This document shows, one piece after another, positions 7,005 through 14,970 of a stretch of 64,000 bases of DNA (position 1 is its first letter; the number at the start of each line of letters is the position of its first letter). A program made the translations under genes and the position numbers. Origin of the DNA: Humibacillus sp. DSM 29435 (GTDB taxonomy: Bacteria > Actinomycetota > Actinomycetes > Actinomycetales > Dermatophilaceae). The notes under the pieces are model-generated. The model did not search any database, was not told where the DNA came from, and saw only the letters and a list, made by a program, of their open reading frames with translations. The DNA lies in assembly GCF_001758225.1 (NCBI RefSeq), contig NZ_MAST01000017.1, positions 1 to 64,000 on the forward strand, given 5' to 3'.

Positions 7005-9289
7005 TTGTGGGGATCGGTCAGAAACAGCCACGAGACGAACTCATCCCCGCCCACCGCGGCCGACTCCAAGCCGTGGGCGCGCGACAAGCTAGCCATCTCG
7101 TCTTCGGACAACGGCGGGACGACCACGACCCGTACACCACGATCCTCACCGGTCAGGTAGGTGAGGATAACCCGTCGCGCGCCTACCCGGTCACGCACCA
7201 GTGCTTGCAGAAGGGCGCCCGCAGGTCCCTGTCCGGGGCCGGGTGGGAACCCAGGTCTGACGTCCACGACACCACCGTTCCTGCGGAACTCGGCCACCTC
7301 CTGGCGAAGATCCAGAGGGAAAAAGCCCGGCGCATACAGGTCATCACGCGTAGCCAAACTGAGCTGTGCTGCTTCTGCCCGGATGTCGGCCGCGTCGAGG
7401 TTGCTTCGTCCGCTGCTGACGGCTTCCAGCAGCGGAAGGACTGTCTCGATGGCACGGCTCAGGTACTGGTCCTTGACCTCTTCGACGGACGAGCGGCGCA
7501 CGTCGGTCACCTGGGCTAGATGCACCTGGTGTCGCTGCTCCTCCACTTGCCGCCAGGAACGGCGCAGCGCCGTCCCTAAGAGCCAGCTGGTGACCGTGGT
7601 CGTGACGGCGGAGAGAAACCCCAATGAAGAGGTGAGGCTCGCGACTGGGTCACGCGCGACAACGAAACCGAGGACGGTCGCGTACGGGAGTACGAGCACG
7701 GCAAGGGCCGCGGGAGAGGTCACAAAAAACGCCAGAAGAATGAGAGGCAACGCTCCCAAGCTTGACCCCCACGACCTGAAGTCACTTGCCGCCCCGGGGC
7801 CGGCACCCCACATGTGGACCAGCAGCAGCATTGCTTGCAGCGTCCCGAACACGCTGATCACCGCGCGACCCAAGGCTTTTCGGACGACGAGCATGGCGGC
7901 CGCCACGGTACTGGCGGTCATAGCCAGCGCCACCAGCACCTCCACCGCAAATAACCTGTTGCTGGGCACATACAAAATCGCCACGAAGAGGTTAGCCGCC
8001 AACATGGGGATGGTCAGGCCCAGTGCCAGCCTTCTCTTCTCCGTCGTGAGGAAGTCGTGTCCGGTGTTCTCGTTCATCATGGTGACTTCGGACGCCAGGG
8101 GGCCTACTGGACCACGAAGAGTCCAAGTGCTCCCCGATCCGTCGCCTGAGCGCAGGGTAGCCGAACCACCCACCTCTTCCATTCTCGACATGATGGACGA
8201 GCTGATCCCCATTCCAAGGGTCGCCTCGCGCACAGAGAACCCGCTACCTCGATCACTCACTCGCACTTCGGCGCCCCCCACGGAAAAGTCGACTGTGAGC
8301 GTGGCCTCATTGACACCGGCATGGCGGCCGACGTTCCGCAGTGCCTCGCGCGCCGATAAGGCGAGTGCTCGGGCAACGCTCGGCGCGGGTGAGGGCCCAG
8401 CCAACGTGTGGGTGGATACGGTCAATGGAAGACCCTCCACGATGAGCCCTCCCAGGCCCGAGGCAGTCGCGGAAGCCTGAGGTCCGTCGACGCGAACGTG
8501 GGCGGCGTCCGCTGGGTCTATCAGCCGGTCGGCCGTGAGCTCACGGATGGCACGGGCCGCGTCGCGACATGCCTTGCGAGACGGCGCATCAACGGAGGTA
8601 TTCGCGACCGCCACCGGCTCCGCCACGGACCGCAAGGCCGTGAGGACGTCATCGTGCAGCACCCTCCGAATGGTCTCTTGACTTGCGTGCTGCGCTTCGA
8701 CCACGCGGGTCCGTAGCTCTGCGTCACGTAGCTGAGTCGCTAAGGCGTCGGAGGTGGTCACGGCACGGAAGAGCGCGTTCACCACCGCCCAGGCGGCCGT
8801 CAACATTCCTAACTGCAGAGCTCCCATCGTCGCCGCCGCCTGCCACCCACGCCCGCTCCACTGCAGTATCACCACGACGGAGGCGATCGTGAGACAGATC
8901 CCGAGTACGAGGGCGGGACGCCCCTGGATCGAGACCACCACCGCGAGAAGCAGGACGGCCGTTACCGCAGGTCCAACGAACTGGGCGAGAACAGAGAACG
9001 GCGCATAGAGGCTCGCCGCCACAGTGATGACCAAGAGGCCCGCGATCTCTCCCCAACTGAGGCGTCCGCGGGCGATACGGACAGCCAACACCAGTGACGC
9101 CGTGATGAGCATCAGGTCAGTGGGCAACGGTGACGTGGAGGCGCGATCGGTCAGCAAGACTGCCGCGGACAGCAAAGCAACCACACCAAGTGCGATGCCA
9201 CAGACCATCGAGAGCGACCTCAAGACCATTGTTGAACTGCGACCCGAGACCTCCCGTAATGCGGGGTACTCCCTCGTCACCACGGCCAT
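7001..9289 (-). CDS. Two-module membrane sensor histidine kinase (NarL-type partner)
   Basis: From the ATG at 9289 (ribosome-binding site GAGGATGAGG) the product is 762 aa. Module 1 has five or six membrane spans (about residues 24-173), a HisKA_3-like helix with His212 in RRVLHDDVL, and a GHKL ATPase with the N-box REALRNVGRHAG (about 314) and DRGSGF (about 346). Module 2, from about residue 405, has four or five more spans and a C-terminal cytoplasmic part without recognisable kinase motifs. The longer frame to 9403 would read through a strong stem-loop, so I reject it. It is coupled to the response regulator. The tandem layout is unusual; two fused genes is one explanation. Confidence 0.8.
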   Translation of the reverse strand: MAVVTREYPALREVSGRSSTMVLRSLSMVCGIALGVVALLSAAVLLTDRASTSPLPTDLMLITASLVLAVRIARGRLSWGEIAGLLVITVAASLYAPFSVLAQFVGPAVTAVLLLAVVVSIQGRPALVLGICLTIASVVVILQWSGRGWQAAATMGALQLGMLTAAWAVVNALFRAVTTSDALATQLRDAELRTRVVEAQHASQETIRRVLHDDVLTALRSVAEPVAVANTSVDAPSRKACRDAARAIRELTADRLIDPADAAHVRVDGPQASATASGLGGLIVEGLPLTVSTHTLAGPSPAPSVARALALSAREALRNVGRHAGVNEATLTVDFSVGGAEVRVSDRGSGFSVREATLGMGISSSIMSRMEEVGGSATLRSGDGSGSTWTLRGPVGPLASEVTMMNENTGHDFLTTEKRRLALGLTIPMLAANLFVAILYVPSNRLFAVEVLVALAMTASTVAAAMLVVRKALGRAVISVFGTLQAMLLLVHMWGAGPGAASDFRSWGSSLGALPLILLAFFVTSPAALAVLVLPYATVLGFVVARDPVASLTSSLGFLSAVTTTVTSWLLGTALRRSWRQVEEQRHQVHLAQVTDVRRSSVEEVKDQYLSRAIETVLPLLEAVSSGRSNLDAADIRAEAAQLSLATRDDLYAPGFFPLDLRQEVAEFRRNGGVVDVRPGFPPGPGQGPAGALLQALVRDRVGARRVILTYLTGEDRGVRVVVVPPLSEDEMASLSRAHGLESAAVGGDEFVSWLFLTDPHK
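7731..8037. repeat. Direct repeat of the kinase segment (copy 2, intact gene)
   Basis: This is the source-like copy of the 306-base relic at 1262-1567, in the same orientation 6.5 kb away. The repeat edges are sharp at both ends. The only difference I found is one extra C here. Homologous recombination between the copies would delete the intervening 6.5 kb. Confidence 0.9.
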
Positions 9290-9301
9290 GACCTCATCCT
9301 C

Positions 9302-9336
9302 ACACCACACAACCGAAAAGTTCGGTTGTGTGGTGT
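9302..9336. promoter_or_regulatory. 16-bp perfect inverted repeat upstream of the kinase start
   Basis: The arms ACACCACACAACCGAA and TTCGGTTGTGTGGTGT are perfect complements around a 3-base loop. The structure ends 13 bases before the kinase ATG and lies next to its ribosome-binding site. No T-run follows on either strand, so a simple terminator is unlikely. It could be an operator for the LuxR-type regulator or an RNA hairpin that affects translation of the kinase. Confidence 0.6.
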
Positions 9337-9509
9337 CGGCACGTTCACCAAGGCCCTCCACCCATGCCCGTGCACCAGGCCGGACCCGCTTGTACAGCCG
9401 CACGCGTTCATTTTGGTCAAGACTCTGGTGGCAATCGGGACTTCACAGCCTTGCGAACGAGACTTGGACTGCTTGACCAGTCGGGCGTCCAAGGTCCTTT
9501 CGTCATTGG

Positions 9510-9695
9510 TCAGCCACCTATCAGTCTCACCGGCCTGACTCCCACATCGCCCACAGGAATCTCGCCTCGACGGAAGACGAGCCAGCGCGCGATAGCCTCG
9601 ACGTCATCCGGTCGAGCCGCGGGGCCGTCCGTGGGCTCCTCGTCGGCTGGGCGTTCACCTGTCAATAATGCAAACTTGATGACGGAGTTAATCAT
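9510..9695 (-). CDS. Possible 61-aa small protein upstream of the kinase
   Basis: The frame begins at the ATG at 9695, preceded by GGAAGA, and encodes MINSVIKFALLTGERPADEE and an acidic, then basic, tail. It resembles no family I know. It lies on the kinase strand, about 220 bases upstream, so it could be a co-transcribed small protein or even a signal precursor. Chance is also possible. Evidence is limited to the ribosome-binding site and the position. Confidence 0.3.
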   Translation of the reverse strand: MINSVIKFALLTGERPADEEPTDGPAARPDDVEAIARWLVFRRGEIPVGDVGVRPVRLIGG

Positions 9696-9873
9696 GTTGG
9701 TCTTCCGCAGGTGGAAGCGCAAAATAAATCGTGCCGGAACCGCCCCTTACCGACGGAACCGTAGCGGCCCGAGTACCCGTCGTCGTGCCTGGCCCCAGGT
9801 CGTGTCCAGATTGTTGGGGGCCAACGAAATGCCGCAAGTAACGATGGCCTGACCAACCCGAGGAGAGACCTGT

Positions 9874-11091
9874 ATGTCCGAGCTCAACCTTGGCCCCGCC
9901 CCGGTGGCCGCCGCCGCCGTTCTCGAGCCCGGAGCTGACGCGCTAGTGCTGACCCCGCCCGCACCGGTCGCGACCGTGACGGCCGAACAAGCCGTGGCCG
10001 CCGTCCCGCTGGAGACAGCCGCGCAGACTACGCTGCGCACCAAGGCGGACGCGTTCGCCAGCGAGCTCGTCTCGCTCGACGTGAAGTCGCCGGTGTTCGC
10101 GCAGAAGCTCGCCTCGATCACATCGATGGGTGAGACCGAGCTGCGCTCGTCCGCGTCGATGTCCTCCCGGATGCTCGACCGGCCAGCGGCTGCCATGGGC
10201 AAGATCAACGACGGCGACGTCGCGACGCGGGTGTCCAAGACGCTCGTTGACCTGCGCACGACCGTGACCGAGCTCGACCCGAAACGCGCCAACCTCAACG
10301 TCTCGAAAAAGCTGCGCAAGTGGCTCCCGGGCGGCAACAGCATCAACGCATACTTCGCGAAGTACCAGTCGGCGCAGTCGCACCTGAACGCGATCATCCA
10401 GGCGCTCGCCTCCGGTGAGGACGAGCTTCGCAAGGACAACGCGGCCATCGAGACCGAGAAGCAGAACATGTGGGCGACAATGGCCAGGCTCACCGAGTAC
10501 GGAGAGCTTGCTGCCGCGCTCGAGGTCTCTATCGCCGTCAAGGCCGGCACGCTCGAGGCGCAGGGTCGCGCCGAGGTGGCGGACACGCTGCGTTCCGACG
10601 CGCTCTTCGCGGTCCGCCAGCGCCGGCAGGACATCACGACGCAGATGGCGGTCAACGTTCAGGGCTATATGGCTCTCGAGCTCATCCGCAAGAGCAATCT
10701 CGAGCTCATCCGCGGCGTCGACAGGGCGCAGACCACGACTATCTCGGCGCTGCGCACTGCAGTCATCGTCAGCCAGGCCCTATCGCAGCAGAGGCTGGTC
10801 CTGGACCAGATCGACGCGCTTAACACCGTCGCCTCGAACCTCACCGAGTCCACGCCGATGCAACTGAGGACGCAGGGCGCCGCGATCCACGAACAGGCCG
10901 CCACCTCCACCATCGACGTGGTCAAGCTGCAGGCCGCGTTCGACAACGTGTTCGCGACCATGGACGCCATCGACACCTTCCGTACCCAGGCGAACGACTC
11001 CATGGCAGCGACCATCGGCGCCCTCGGGGAACAGATCCAGAAGGCTCGCCCGTACCTCGACCGCACACGCGCCAGCGAGCTGAAGGGCTGA
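9874..11091 (+). CDS. telA: Toxic anion resistance protein TelA (YaaN family)
   Basis: The 405-aa protein starts at an ATG with ribosome-binding site GAGGAGAG. After an Ala/Pro-rich N-terminus of about 55 residues it is almost wholly helical and follows TelA/YaaN proteins: KLRKWLPGGNSINAYFAKYQ around residue 145, then RSDALFAVRQRRQDITTQMA, VNVQGYMALELIRKSNLELI and the late block RTQGAAIHEQAATSTIDVVK. Length is normal for the family. TelA proteins are cytoplasmic, linked to tellurite and cell-envelope stress, and often sit beside XpaC- and TerD-type genes, as here. The biochemical role is not established. Confidence 0.92.
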   Translation: MSELNLGPAPVAAAAVLEPGADALVLTPPAPVATVTAEQAVAAVPLETAAQTTLRTKADAFASELVSLDVKSPVFAQKLASITSMGETELRSSASMSSRMLDRPAAAMGKINDGDVATRVSKTLVDLRTTVTELDPKRANLNVSKKLRKWLPGGNSINAYFAKYQSAQSHLNAIIQALASGEDELRKDNAAIETEKQNMWATMARLTEYGELAAALEVSIAVKAGTLEAQGRAEVADTLRSDALFAVRQRRQDITTQMAVNVQGYMALELIRKSNLELIRGVDRAQTTTISALRTAVIVSQALSQQRLVLDQIDALNTVASNLTESTPMQLRTQGAAIHEQAATSTIDVVKLQAAFDNVFATMDAIDTFRTQANDSMAATIGALGEQIQKARPYLDRTRASELKG

Positions 11092-11230
11092 CAGCATTAG
11101 CCGGGCGCAGTCCTCAGCACTGGCCCACTCTCGTCACGTCGCTATCGCCCCCGCCCAGCTGATGCTGACCGAGGGGTGGAACGGCACACTTGGAGAGAAC
11201 TTCAAACCACCCGATGAAGGAGCAGCACAG

Positions 11231-11743
11231 ATGGCCTGGTTCAGGAGAGGGCACGAGCAACAGAACGCGCCCACCCCGGACGCCGCAGCGGCGGGCGCCG
11301 CGCCGGGCACCGACCTTAGCGCGAGCCCCGACGCCCTGCTCACGCGGGTCATGCAGCTGAACACCTTCATCAACGCGAACGCGGGCCGGCTGCCCGCAGC
11401 CGCCGTGGTCGCGGCCCGGCACCTCACCGACACCTTGCGCGAGGTCATCGACACCTCCCAGGTACATTCGCTCGACGTCTACGCGGTCATCACTGTCAAG
11501 GGCACCCTCGGGGACTATCTCCCCACGACACTGCGCAGCTACCTTGCGGTAGACCGCGACCTGCGCGACACCCCGCGCGGGGCCGGGCGGACCCCGACAC
11601 AGTCGCTGCTGGAACAGATCGACGACCTCCAGACGTCTGTGTCTGCGACCCTCGTCGCAGTGCACAACCAGGACGCTGACGCCCTCATGACTCAGGGCAA
11701 CTTCCTCCGTACCAAGTTCTCCCGATCGGACCTGGACCTCTGA
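11231..11743 (+). CDS. XpaC-like protein partner of TelA
   Basis: The 170-aa product begins MAWFRRGHEQQN at 11231, after GAAGGAGC; the frame upstream of this ATG is not needed. The C-terminal part (TLGDYLPTTLRSYLAVDRDL, SLLEQIDDLQTSVSATLVAV, then GNFLRTKF) is helical and fits the Y-L-P-x-T-L...Y and F-L-x-x-K-F pattern I associate with XpaC-like proteins encoded next to telA. It lacks membrane spans. Its stop codon overlaps the next ATG by one base (TGATG), so it is coupled to TerD. The family call is an inference from pattern and context. Confidence 0.65.
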   Translation: MAWFRRGHEQQNAPTPDAAAAGAAPGTDLSASPDALLTRVMQLNTFINANAGRLPAAAVVAARHLTDTLREVIDTSQVHSLDVYAVITVKGTLGDYLPTTLRSYLAVDRDLRDTPRGAGRTPTQSLLEQIDDLQTSVSATLVAVHNQDADALMTQGNFLRTKFSRSDLDL

Positions 11744-12306
11744 TGGCAGCCCCTATGCGGCGCGGCTCGAACGTCGCCCTCACGCGTGAAATTCCGAGCC
11801 TCGACGGGGTCGTGATCGGCGTAAAACTCTCCTCCGCCGAGCCTGTCGTGACCGATAATCTCGTCGTGGCGACCATCCTGTGCGATGAGGGCAGCCACGC
11901 ACTGTCAGACGAGCACTTCGTCTTCTTCAACCAGTTGTCTACGCCGGAGTTGTCCGTGACCCAGCTGCGGGCCGCGGTCGGCGGTGACACCGAGCAGATC
12001 GAGGTTGACCTGCACGCAGTACCAACCGAGGTGTCCCGCATCGTCGTCATCGCGTATATCAACGAAGGCGTGGCCGCACGCCGGTCTCTTGGTCAACTGC
12101 GCGAAGCCAGCGTGCGCGTCCTCAACCTCGACGGGAACGCGGAATTGGTCCGGTCCGAGAACCTCGCGCCGGCCCTGTCAACGGAGACTGGCCTCGCGCT
12201 CGGTGAGCTCTACCGTCACCAGGGCGGGTGGAAGTTCAAGGTCATCGGCCAGGGCTACGACAAGGGCATCGTCGGCATGGCCGCCGACTTCGGGGTGTCC
12301 CTGTGA
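11743..12306 (+). CDS. TerD-family protein with a degenerate calcium site
   Basis: The 187-aa protein has TerD landmarks: GSNVALTREIPSLDGVVIG, SDEHFVFFNQLSTPE, AVPTEVSRIVVIAYI, and the C-terminal GELYRHQGGWKFKVIGQGYD. The acidic DLDAS strand and the GDGDDE loop that bind calcium in ordinary TerD proteins are absent here (SSAEPVVTDNLVV and GGDTEQIE). It may be a structural or partner-binding TerD variant. It is coupled on both sides: TGATG with the XpaC-like gene and GTGA with the TerA-like gene. Confidence 0.85.
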   Translation: MAAPMRRGSNVALTREIPSLDGVVIGVKLSSAEPVVTDNLVVATILCDEGSHALSDEHFVFFNQLSTPELSVTQLRAAVGGDTEQIEVDLHAVPTEVSRIVVIAYINEGVAARRSLGQLREASVRVLNLDGNAELVRSENLAPALSTETGLALGELYRHQGGWKFKVIGQGYDKGIVGMAADFGVSL

Positions 12307-13379
12307 GCATCGGCAGCCCCGCAACGGCGCAGCCACGCATCGATCTGCCGTGGATGCGCCATCGGGCCCTGCGAAGGTCGGCCGGGACTCTTAGCGCCGC
12401 ATCGACGACCGCCCCTCGCCCGCTGCCTGCGGTGGACTTCACCGCCGGTCGAGCCAAGCGCCCGTCCAGACGGACCTACAGCCCCGCGCCGGGTACTCCG
12501 AGCACGCCTTCAATCCCGACCGTGGACGGGTCACTGGACCTGTCCGCACTCGCTCCGCCCCGGGTCAGCGCACCAGTTGGCGTGGTGCCTCCCGCAACGG
12601 CGCCGCCGACACCGAAGGTCTCCACGTCGCTGGATCTCTCCGAGCCCAGCCCCCCGACGCACGCCCCCGAGTCGTCATCACCGGTCAGCCCGGCCGCGCC
12701 TGCCCACAGCTTAGACGGCACATCGCCGCTCGATCTGGCTGCGCCCACCGAGCCAGTCACGCCGACCTCCCCCGCTGGAAGCGGGCGACGCCCCGCGCGA
12801 GCTTTCGCAACCGCGCGCACCCGACGCGGAAGCGCCACAGTGCTGGACGCGGACCAGCCGACGGTGACCCTCACCCGCATCCAGTCCGGCGTGGGCGCGC
12901 TCACCTTGTCGGCCGCCTGCTCGGCCGCTGTCGGCGACGTCCGCCTCGGCTGTGCCTATCAACTCGCCTGCGAGCGATCCTCGCTCGTGCAGGCGGCTAG
13001 CGAGCTGACCCAGGCACCTGCGGCGACCCGCCGTCCTGTCATCGTGGCCGGACGCCACCGGTTCGAGACGCTTACCTTGGACTTGGCCCAGGTCCAAGAC
13101 CTCGAACGAGTTGTCGTCTACCTCTACTCCGCGAGCGGGCAGACGTTGAACTGGGGTGGGACGCTCGTCATCGAGACCTTCGCCGACGCACGGGTCGAGG
13201 TCCCAATCTCTCGCCCCCCTTCCGGAGGGACCCTCGTCGCACTGTCGGTGTACAACGTCGACGGCGAACTCGTCCTGCGCAACGAGGACACCCTCATACG
13301 TGGGCCGGTCCGCGCGGCTGCGGCCGCATTCGGGTTCGACCGGATCAGCTGGCTCGATGACCACACCCCCCTCGACTGA
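12303..13379 (+). CDS. TerA-like protein with a proline-rich N-terminus and LDL repeats
   Basis: I choose the GTG at 12303, which overlaps the TerD stop as GTGA; an upstream in-frame start would lie inside terD. The 358-aa product has a disordered Pro/Ser/Thr-rich first 165 residues with three repeats of the form (S/T)-x-LDL followed by S/A and Pro. The C-terminal half (VRLGCAYQL, LERVVVYLYSASGQTLNW, FGFDRISWLDDHTPLD) aligns by eye with TerA-type TerD-fold domains such as the one at 37067-37777. It probably binds partners through the tail. It is the last gene of the four-gene telA operon. Confidence 0.75.
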   Translation: MSIGSPATAQPRIDLPWMRHRALRRSAGTLSAASTTAPRPLPAVDFTAGRAKRPSRRTYSPAPGTPSTPSIPTVDGSLDLSALAPPRVSAPVGVVPPATAPPTPKVSTSLDLSEPSPPTHAPESSSPVSPAAPAHSLDGTSPLDLAAPTEPVTPTSPAGSGRRPARAFATARTRRGSATVLDADQPTVTLTRIQSGVGALTLSAACSAAVGDVRLGCAYQLACERSSLVQAASELTQAPAATRRPVIVAGRHRFETLTLDLAQVQDLERVVVYLYSASGQTLNWGGTLVIETFADARVEVPISRPPSGGTLVALSVYNVDGELVLRNEDTLIRGPVRAAAAAFGFDRISWLDDHTPLD

Positions 13380-13516
13380 GCAGCGCGGCTCCTGCCCCGG
13401 AGGCGCGTTCCCAACAGAACTGCCCTGTCCGGACCCTGCGACAGGACGACTCGATGGGGAGCTGACTAGGCGCGGAATGTTGACCTGACCTAGACGACCG
13501 TGACCGTGCAGTTCGC

Positions 13517-13915
13517 GTGGCCCCCCTTGCGGGCGGCCCGTCCGTCGTCATAAGCGCATTGCTACATGCCAACAACGAGAGGGTGCCCGCAGGCACCGAC
13601 GTCGTCTTCTTCAAGCAGCCTGCCTACTTCAGCGGGGCTGTCCGCCACGTCGGAGTTGTTGCAGGAACCACCAGCCTGGAGGTCAACCAGCGAAGATACC
13701 TGCCTCCGTCGAGCGGATCGTGGTCGTCGCGCCCGCCGATGGTCGCACGATCGCCGCCGTGCAAGGGCTGCGAGCAGACAATGCAATCATGGAGACCGTC
13801 CTGGTCCCAGGCGAGATCTACCGGCGCGATGGCGCGCGGAAGTTCCGCTCAGGCGCTCATGGGTACATCGACAGGGTTGGCCGGTATCGCGAGGGACTTC
13901 GCTGCGCGGTCGATG
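13517..13915 (+). pseudogene. TerD-domain pseudogene
   Basis: Frame 2 encodes LLHANNERVPAGTDVVFFKQ and AVRHVGVVAGTTSLEVNQRR. After a frameshift near 13700, frame 1 continues PASVERIVVVAPADGRTIAA and GEIYRRDGARKFRSGAHGYI. Joined, these follow the TerD order: the FVFFNQ-like strand, the x-P-A-x-V-x-R-I-V strand, and the G-E-x-Y-R-x-G...G-Y end. There is no start in the expected place. This is a broken copy directly behind the telA operon. Confidence 0.75.
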
Positions 13916-14970
13916 ACCCTGAGCCCGTGGCGGGGAGCGCGCTGCGGGTTGACTGGCTGAATTCCTCTGTTCTTCCGCTATGAGAACTGAGGAATGGTGC
14001 TTCAGTGGGATCTCGCTACCGCAAGACAGTGACACCGCTGCCACCGTGCGCACACGCGTCACCCGAAGGCCAAGTGTATTCCGCCGCCGTGCGTGGCGTC
14101 AGAGTCAGCCGATCCGCGACCGGTCGGGTCACCCGGCACTTCTCCATCCCCGGGACCGGTCACGCGCGGCGAGACCCCCTCGGTGGCGCCCGCAGACCCG
14201 CGGCGTCCACCAGCGGCCTCGCCGCGCCCTCCCGCGACAGCCGCGCTGCCGACACCGGCGGCCCCGAGACCGGGACTGTTCGCGCCCCGTCACCGCAGGG
14301 GAGCTTAATCAACCCGTCGTGCCGGCACCCGGGCCGGACGAGCTGGAGCCCTTACTCGGCGAGCCCCGGGAGGTACGCACCCTCACGGCTGCTCTCGAAG
14401 GTTCTTTCCAGTTTTTGATCGGCCTGTGCGACCGGTACACGGGAGTGCCTCGCATGGGCGTTCTCGCAGCCCGGACCCGTTCAGCCACCCAGGTCCGAGA
14501 AAGACCTCATCAGGACCACCACGACCGTCGAAGTCTCAGGCCGGGTGACAGCGACGCTGCCGATACACCGCACAGCTATCGCCCTCCCTGAGCTGCACCA
14601 GGACGCCGATGACCTCGATGCCGCGATCGCAACGACACGCCTACGCTGTTCTTCGCGTTGAGCTTGGTCGAAGCGGACCAGCACCGGGACGTGGTCGAGA
14701 CCACTGACGGAATCAGCAAAGCCGACGACGTGTCCACGCTGCCGTGCGTGTTCCGCGGCGTCGCGCGAGCAGGAGTACCACGACGAAGGACGGGGAGGCG
14801 TTCATAAAGGCGCCGCTGTTCCAGTCGGGGTCTGCGGACGTCCTTCATCGCGCTCTCGTGGAGCCGGCCACCTCGTACCTGATTCAGAACCGGAACGCGC
14901 CGGCACGCGAGGACCTCGAGAAGATCCCAGCGGAGGGCTCACACGCTCCCGGCCTGGTAAAGGCGTTGGC
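13916..14970 (+). pseudogene. Decayed coding sequence, family uncertain
   Basis: No intact gene is present. Protein-like plus-strand segments jump frame: a Pro/Ala-rich piece (TRGETPSVAPADPRRPPAAS, 14161-14300), then PVVPAPGPDELEPLLGEPRE (from about 14318), and later LIRTTTTVEVSGRVTATLPI (about 14505-14565) and LPELHQDADDLDAAIAT. The Pro-rich piece recalls the linker of the preceding TerA-like gene. I suspect the remains of one or two Ter-cluster genes, but I cannot name them. Confidence 0.4.

Noticed and set aside
7161-8480. 439-aa plus-strand frame opposite the kinase
   Set aside because: Antisense to a clear sensor kinase; Arg/Ser/Thr-rich composition and no ribosome-binding site.
9290-9403. 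Longer N-terminus for the kinase
   Set aside because: It would translate through the 16-bp palindrome and lacks a ribosome-binding site, whereas the ATG at 9289 has a strong one.
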